Positions 15,468-19,081 of a stretch of DNA of 19,081 bases are shown piece by piece (position 1 is the first letter of the stretch; the number at the start of each line of letters is the position of its first letter). The notes beneath the pieces were generated by a model. It saw nothing but the letters and a program-made list of their open reading frames with translations. It did no database searches and had not been told where the DNA came from. The DNA lies in NCBI GenBank assembly GCA_030040335.1, contig JASHTX010000078.1, positions 1-19,081 on the forward strand, written 5' to 3'. Both the position numbers and the translations under genes were made by a program. This DNA comes from Microcaldota archaeon (GTDB lineage: Archaea; Micrarchaeota; Micrarchaeia; Micrarchaeales; CABMGC01).

Positions 15468-17489
15468 TCACTTCGCGAGCGATACGCCTGGGCTGACTAC
15501 TAGCGGCGCCTTCTCCTTATAGTCGGATGTCATGTACTTGGTGAGTTCGCGTATTATTACGTCTCTCCTGCTGCTCTTCTTTAGTGCGTACTTCAGCACG
15601 TCTGCTATGTTGCGCACGTACAGCAGCTTGACCTTCTTCGACAGGTCTCCGTTCAGGTATACGTCGTCCTTGTTTGCCTCAGGTATTATCACGCACTGTA
15701 TGCCCGCCTCTATCGCCGCCTCGACTTTTGCAGTGACTCCGCCCACCGGCAGGACCATTCCCCTGACCGAGAGCGAGCCTGTCATCGCGACATCCTGCCT
15801 GACAGGTATGCCTTCGAGTGCAGATATGACGCTTACCGCAACGGAGATGCTTGCGCTGTCTCCTTCCACGCCGGAATAGGTCTGTATGAACTGCACGTGT
15901 ATGTCATAGCTTGCGACGTCCATGTGCATGTGCCTCTTTATCACCGCGCTTATGTTCTTTACCGCTTCCCTTGCGATCTTGCCAAGCTTGCCCGTCGCTA
16001 TCAGCTTGCCCTCGGCCCGCGAGCTCGCAGGCGTGACCTCCGCTGCTATGGGTGTGACTATCCCCGTCGCCGTGACGTTGGTTCCCATCACCGCAAGCCC
16101 GTTCACCTTTCCTATTGCAAAGCCCTTTGTGCTGAAGACCCTGTAGTCTTTGGTGTACTCCAGCTCCTGCTCCGCATACTGCGCTTCTATCGGTTTTGCA
16201 AGACCCAGCGCCTCGAGCACGTCATTTCTGCTCACAACTTTCTCCCCCTTCTCGACCGCGATGTCTCCAGCTGCCCTGACAAGGCCACCGAGGTCCCTGA
16301 GTATAAGTGTAAGCCTGTGCTTCCTCCCTGCCCTCCTCTTGGCCTCGCCAACTATCTCCATGCAAGCATCGTAGCTGAACGGGGGTATCCTCGTGTCCTT
16401 GTTGACTTCCTGGACTATGAACCTGATTATCTCGTCCCTGTTCTGTTCAGTGTCAGGCATCGATGACTCCATGTAGACCTCATAGCCATAGCCCCTTATC
16501 CTGGAACGCATTGCCGGGTGCATCCTGTCTATGTCCTGCAGGTTTCCTGCGGCCACAAGAAGGAAGTCGCAGGGTACCGGCTCTGTCTTCACTATCGCCC
16601 CTGAGCTGAGCTCGCTCTGCCCTGTTATCGAATACTTCTTCTCCTGCATCGCGGTCAGTAGCTCCTGCTGCGACTTGGGTTCCAGGTCTGCAACTTCGTC
16701 TATGAACAGGACTCCGTGGTTGGCCCTGTGAACTGCGCCGCTCTCCACCCTCAGGTGTGCCGGAGTTCCCAGGCCCCCGCTCTGCAGCGGGTCGTGTTTG
16801 ACATCGCCGAACAGCGCACCCGCGCGCGAGCCTGTCGCATCTACGAACGGTGCGTGGCTCATGCCCGTGTTGTCGACTATCAGTTTGGGTTCGTTAGAAT
16901 CGAAGAGTCCTGGGAAGAGCCCTGCTCGCCTGAAGCTGCTCACAAAAAGGTATGCCGAAGCGAAGATAAGGATGCCCAGTATCACCGCGGAGAGAACGAA
17001 GAGCTCGTTTCCCTGCAGAAATGATGTAAAGGAAAGCGCGACAAGTACTATGATCAGAAAAGCAGTTATCGGGACTATGTTGCTCTTGGGCTGCGCCGAT
17101 GTGTCGACCCTGCCCCTGAGTCTTTCCCTCTGTATTATCTGCCTCCCCTGGCCATCGACGACCTGGTTTGCTTGGGCGGCATTCTTTGGTGGCGCGTTAG
17201 TCTTCGCGGTCGGGTTCTTCGGGTACGTCTTGACCACCTTGACCGACGGCCTGTTCTCATCGTTGGCGTTCCTGTATACCAGTATGTCCTCGAGGTCTGC
17301 GGTGGGCATCAATTCAGCCATGGCCTGGGCGAGCATCGTCTTTCCGGTTCCGGGTTGGCCTATCAGCAGGATGTTGCGGTGCTGCTGCGCCGCCTTCTTC
17401 ACAATCCTCACGGCTCTCTCCTGGCCCACGACCTGGTCTATCAGCTTGTTCGATACCTTTAGTTCAGCGGTGGTGGAAAATTTCTTCAT
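15468..17489 (-). CDS. lonB: Archaeal membrane-anchored Lon protease (LonB)
   Basis: LonB is the ATP-dependent protease of the archaeal cytoplasmic membrane and degrades damaged or regulatory proteins. The 673-residue protein has an AAA+ module split by a membrane insert: Walker A GQPGTGKT (44-51), a polar low-complexity linker (about 85-138), two transmembrane helices (about 139-157 and 163-184), then Walker B GVLFIDE (259-265) and AAGNLQDIDRMHPAMRSR, the sensor/Arg region. The C-terminal protease domain carries catalytic Ser545 in GVEGDSASISVAV and Lys588 in GGVTAKVEAAIEAG, the Ser-Lys dyad. Bacterial LonA is excluded by the membrane insert and the missing N-terminal domain. The start is ATG 17489. 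It leads the lonB-top6A operon. Confidence 0.96.
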   Translation of the reverse strand: MKKFSTTAELKVSNKLIDQVVGQERAVRIVKKAAQQHRNILLIGQPGTGKTMLAQAMAELMPTADLEDILVYRNANDENRPSVKVVKTYPKNPTAKTNAPPKNAAQANQVVDGQGRQIIQRERLRGRVDTSAQPKSNIVPITAFLIIVLVALSFTSFLQGNELFVLSAVILGILIFASAYLFVSSFRRAGLFPGLFDSNEPKLIVDNTGMSHAPFVDATGSRAGALFGDVKHDPLQSGGLGTPAHLRVESGAVHRANHGVLFIDEVADLEPKSQQELLTAMQEKKYSITGQSELSSGAIVKTEPVPCDFLLVAAGNLQDIDRMHPAMRSRIRGYGYEVYMESSMPDTEQNRDEIIRFIVQEVNKDTRIPPFSYDACMEIVGEAKRRAGRKHRLTLILRDLGGLVRAAGDIAVEKGEKVVSRNDVLEALGLAKPIEAQYAEQELEYTKDYRVFSTKGFAIGKVNGLAVMGTNVTATGIVTPIAAEVTPASSRAEGKLIATGKLGKIAREAVKNISAVIKRHMHMDVASYDIHVQFIQTYSGVEGDSASISVAVSVISALEGIPVRQDVAMTGSLSVRGMVLPVGGVTAKVEAAIEAGIQCVIIPEANKDDVYLNGDLSKKVKLLYVRNIADVLKYALKKSSRRDVIIRELTKYMTSDYKEKAPLVVSPGVSLAK

Positions 17490-17525
17490 GGAATCGTATA
17501 CTGTGAATAATACATGCGCGGTTCA

Positions 17526-17541
17526 GCTTAATATTCTTAAC
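17526..17541 (-). promoter_or_regulatory. Possible lonB promoter box
   Basis: Minus-strand GTTAAGAATATTAAGC lies about 44 bp upstream of the lonB ATG and would give a leader of about 17 nt. A second AT-rich patch (TGTATTATT, about 17506-17514) is too close for the ATG at 17489. The assignment is weak. Confidence 0.3.
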
Positions 17542-17616
17542 TTTTTTGCGAGGTTTACGTGGATATATGCGGAACAAAACAGGAGAATGCACTGGCGAAC
17601 GAAAGCCGAAATAGGA

Positions 17617-17663
17617 AGCGTTTAGAGAGTGGGGAATAACGGGTAAAATACGCTCTAAACGCT
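17617..17663. repeat. 11-bp perfect inverted repeat, 25-nt spacer
   Basis: AGCGTTTAGAG at 17617-17627 is exactly complementary to CTCTAAACGCT at 17653-17663. The 25-nt spacer is purine- and A-rich (GGGGAATAACGGG). It lies in the 290-bp gap between divergent lonB and the nucleotidyltransferase gene, upstream of both. It could be a hairpin of an unannotated RNA or a two-half-site operator. No open reading frame of note occupies the gap on either strand. Confidence 0.5.
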
Positions 17664-17685
17664 AGCGTAGATTTCCATTACCAAA

Positions 17686-17694
17686 CTTATAAAC
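17686..17694 (+). promoter_or_regulatory. Upstream TATA box without an obvious gene
   Basis: CTTATAAAC is a good TATA match on the plus strand and predicts transcription start near 17716. The first ATG after it (17722) opens a 27-codon frame (MRFQCLAEK...) that ends at 17805 and overlaps the start of the nucleotidyltransferase gene out of frame. It may give a longer 5' leader for that gene. Confidence 0.35.
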
Positions 17695-17748
17695 CTTTCT
17701 TCACCGCCCGAACTCTGTTTTATGAGATTCCAGTGTCTCGCAGAGAAG

Positions 17749-17759
17749 CTTTTTATTAT
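17749..17759 (+). promoter_or_regulatory. TATA-like box of the nucleotidyltransferase gene
   Basis: CTTTTTATTAT, centred about 26 bp upstream of ATG 17780, fits a leaderless transcript starting at this ATG rather than at the internal ATG 17792. Confidence 0.4.
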
Positions 17760-17779
17760 CTGCAAGAGTATGATGCATT

Positions 17780-18562
17780 ATGGAAAAAGGAATGCTCGCT
17801 TCTGAGATCAATAAGACGCAAGTGGTGATGATGGTCGGAGGGGAGGGGAAGAGGATGGGATTGAAGATTCCCAAGGCGCTCATCAAGCTCGGAGACAGCA
17901 CCCTCCTGGACAGGTGCGTTTCCCTGTTCGCTAAAAACGGCTTTCGAAATTTTGTCTTCGCGGCAGGATACCAGGACAAAGAGGTCACATCGCATATAGA
18001 GAATGCGGGCTGGCGCAACCTGCAGATTGTCAAGGCATACGACTATGCGAAGGGAATAGGCAAGGGCAAGGCGTTCAAGCACGCGCTCATGCAGGGCAAG
18101 ATAGACAGGACCAGGAGGTCGCTCATGGTCTGGCCCGATGATGTCTTTGTTGACCCCAAACTGCCAGCGAGAGTGCTGGGTGAACACCTGGCCGCGGTCA
18201 GGAAATTTCATGTTCTTGTTAGTGACGTTGTCGAGAAAGCATACAGGTTCCCGATGGGCGTTGTGAGGGCCGACAAGAGAGGCCTGGTCATGAGGTTTGA
18301 TGAAAAACCGCTGATTCCGCTGCTCGTCTCCACTGGCATGCGCATCTTCGAGCCCGGATCATACAGGTACTTCATGGATATGATAGACCTGAAGAAAGAA
18401 GGCTCTGTAGAATTCGAGAACGCGGTCCTGCCTACTTTGGCGAGAAAGAAGAAGGTCTATGCGGTAAGAATACCCTCGGATTCCTGGGTCCAGATAAACA
18501 CTCAGAAGGAGCTGGAGCAGGCACAGAAGCTTGTTGCAAATGGCGCCCTTCCAAGGAAGTAG
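17780..18562 (+). CDS. Sugar-1-phosphate nucleotidyltransferase-like protein
   Basis: A 260-residue NTP_transferase (GlmU/RmlA/GT-A fold) protein. The N-terminal nucleotide loop is VVMMVGGEGKRMGLKIPKALI (residues 15-35), matching G-G-x-G-x-R-x(n)-PK-x-L with Lys32. A GIGKGKAFKHAL stretch (92-103) fits the second nucleotide contact, and WPDDVFVD (118-125) gives the metal-binding Asp pair. Later marks are VVRADKRGLVMRFDEKP (residue-contact loop) and VSTGMRIFEPGS. The family joins NTP and sugar-1-phosphate to make NDP-sugars for glycan or glycolipid synthesis; the sugar and nucleotide cannot be read here. There is no left-handed beta-helix C-terminal domain, so it is not full-length GlmU. NDP-sugars could feed surface glycosylation of the Ser/Thr-rich protein, but no linkage beyond proximity is seen. 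It is a single gene, convergent with the Lrp gene. Confidence 0.85.
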   Translation: MEKGMLASEINKTQVVMMVGGEGKRMGLKIPKALIKLGDSTLLDRCVSLFAKNGFRNFVFAAGYQDKEVTSHIENAGWRNLQIVKAYDYAKGIGKGKAFKHALMQGKIDRTRRSLMVWPDDVFVDPKLPARVLGEHLAAVRKFHVLVSDVVEKAYRFPMGVVRADKRGLVMRFDEKPLIPLLVSTGMRIFEPGSYRYFMDMIDLKKEGSVEFENAVLPTLARKKKVYAVRIPSDSWVQINTQKELEQAQKLVANGALPRK

Positions 18563-18588
18563 GCATCAAGCCAGGAGTAAACCGCAGC

Positions 18589-19044
18589 TCATTCCTGAAG
18601 CTCAACGAACTCTGTCTTTAGCTGCTTCAATGATGTGAGCGACGTTGTCTTCACTATCCCCTTCTTCGACAGGACGTTCTTCACGAACTGGTAGTACTCG
18701 TCCATGTCCTTGGTCCTCAGCTTTATGATCATCTCCCAGCCGCCAGTGATTATGTCTATGCTCTCGACCTGCGGATATGCCCTGAGCTCCTTTCCCACGC
18801 GTTCCGGATTGCCGTACTCATCAGGCGCCAGGTTTATCAGCACGTAGTTGCAGAGCCCCTCGTCTATCGCCTTGTAGTCGAAGACGGCCTTGTAGGCCCT
18901 TATCGTCTTCTCCTTCTCCAGCTGCTTTATGTTGTAGTGTATAGTGGTGGAGGGCTCCTTCAACTTCTTCGCTATGTCGACTATGCGCGGCGTGCAGTAG
19001 CCCTTGTGGAGAAGCTCGACCAGGTCATGCCTTATGCTTTTCAT
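18589..19044 (-). CDS. Lrp/AsnC family transcriptional regulator
   Basis: A 151-residue regulator. Residues 1-55 form a winged helix-turn-helix (PRIVDIAKKLKEPSTTIHYNIKQLEKEKTI, recognition helix about 31-43). Residues 64-145 form the RAM ligand/oligomerisation domain (NYVLINLAPDEYGNPERVGKEL, VESIDIITGGWEMIIKLRTKDMDEYYQFV). Lrp-family proteins bind amino acids or other small ligands and regulate metabolism, often repressing their own gene; the effector cannot be read. The ATG at 19044 is chosen because a TTATAAATA box lies about 26 bp upstream, predicting a leaderless transcript. A palindrome sits between that box and the start, suggesting autoregulation. The gene is convergent with the nucleotidyltransferase, leaving a 26-bp gap. 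Confidence 0.9.
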   Translation of the reverse strand: MKSIRHDLVELLHKGYCTPRIVDIAKKLKEPSTTIHYNIKQLEKEKTIRAYKAVFDYKAIDEGLCNYVLINLAPDEYGNPERVGKELRAYPQVESIDIITGGWEMIIKLRTKDMDEYYQFVKNVLSKKGIVKTTSLTSLKQLKTEFVELQE

Positions 19045-19049
19045 AATAC

Positions 19050-19064
19050 TTGAATATTATTCAA
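19050..19064. promoter_or_regulatory. Palindromic putative operator of the Lrp gene
   Basis: TTGAATATTATTCAA is a perfect 7-1-7 palindrome located 6-20 bp upstream of the Lrp ATG, between the TATA box and the predicted transcription start. A bound dimer there would block polymerase, as expected for autorepression. Confidence 0.5.
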
Positions 19065-19065
19065 T

Positions 19066-19074
19066 ATTTATAAT
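19066..19074 (-). promoter_or_regulatory. TATA box of the Lrp gene
   Basis: The minus strand reads TTATAAATA centred about 26 bp before ATG 19044. It is flanked by AATATT on both sides (19063-19077), so the region is almost entirely A/T. Confidence 0.55.
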
Positions 19075-19081
19075 ATTTTCG

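Noticed and set aside
16798..17625. 275-codon plus-strand frame opposite lonB
   Set aside because: It is antisense to lonB, whose Walker A, membrane helices and Walker B motifs are clear. The frame shows no recognisable domain and begins inside lonB.
17560..17700. tRNA or C/D box RNA gene in the divergent gap
   Set aside because: No cloverleaf with a T-loop GTTC-type motif and no paired RTGATGA and CTGA boxes could be placed; only the inverted repeat is supported.

Overview
The window looks like a compact archaeal chromosome segment, most likely from a DPANN lineage such as Micrarchaeota (lineage is inference). Archaea-specific genes are present: GatD/GatE tRNA-dependent amidotransferase, membrane-anchored LonB protease, topoisomerase VI A subunit, the archaeal branch of MiaB-like tRNA methylthiotransferases, and class III signal-peptide pilins. 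Genes are densely packed. Most transcription units have a TATA-like box about 25-32 bp before the start codon and little or no leader, the layout expected for leaderless archaeal transcripts.

Layout. 1-5321 is mainly information processing plus small proteins: gatE (cut by the left edge) and gatD as an operon on the minus strand; a radical-SAM tRNA methylthiotransferase (minus); a plus-strand pair of a DUF4870-like membrane protein and a 7-cysteine zinc-binding-type protein; a minus-strand 102-residue membrane protein. 5319-8474 is isoleucyl-tRNA synthetase (minus), sharing one near-symmetrical promoter with a divergent CDP-alcohol phosphatidyltransferase-like gene (8536-9150). 9194-14294 is a surface-appendage region on the plus strand: a class III pilin, a VirB11/FlaI/PilT-type secretion ATPase, and a 1056-residue protein joining a J domain, a class III prepilin segment, an Ig-like (Big-1) domain, an InlB-type repeat, a Ser/Thr stalk and eight Cys-rich repeats of about 45 residues. 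14363-17489 is a minus-strand lonB-top6A operon. After a 290-bp intergenic region with an 11-bp inverted repeat come a nucleotidyltransferase (plus) and a convergent Lrp/AsnC regulator with a palindromic putative operator.

The most unusual content is 9194-14294. The ATPase would power pilus assembly or secretion, the small pilin is a plausible subunit, and the giant protein carries a cytosolic DnaK-recruiting J domain directly before a predicted prepilin-peptidase cleavage site and a large extracellular adhesin-like part. This suggests a pilus or adhesin whose precursor brings its own co-chaperone, removed on maturation. The polytopic membrane platform protein and the prepilin peptidase are not in this window.

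No tRNA, rRNA, CRISPR array, insertion sequence or integrase was found. All domain assignments are from reading the sequence; no database search was run.
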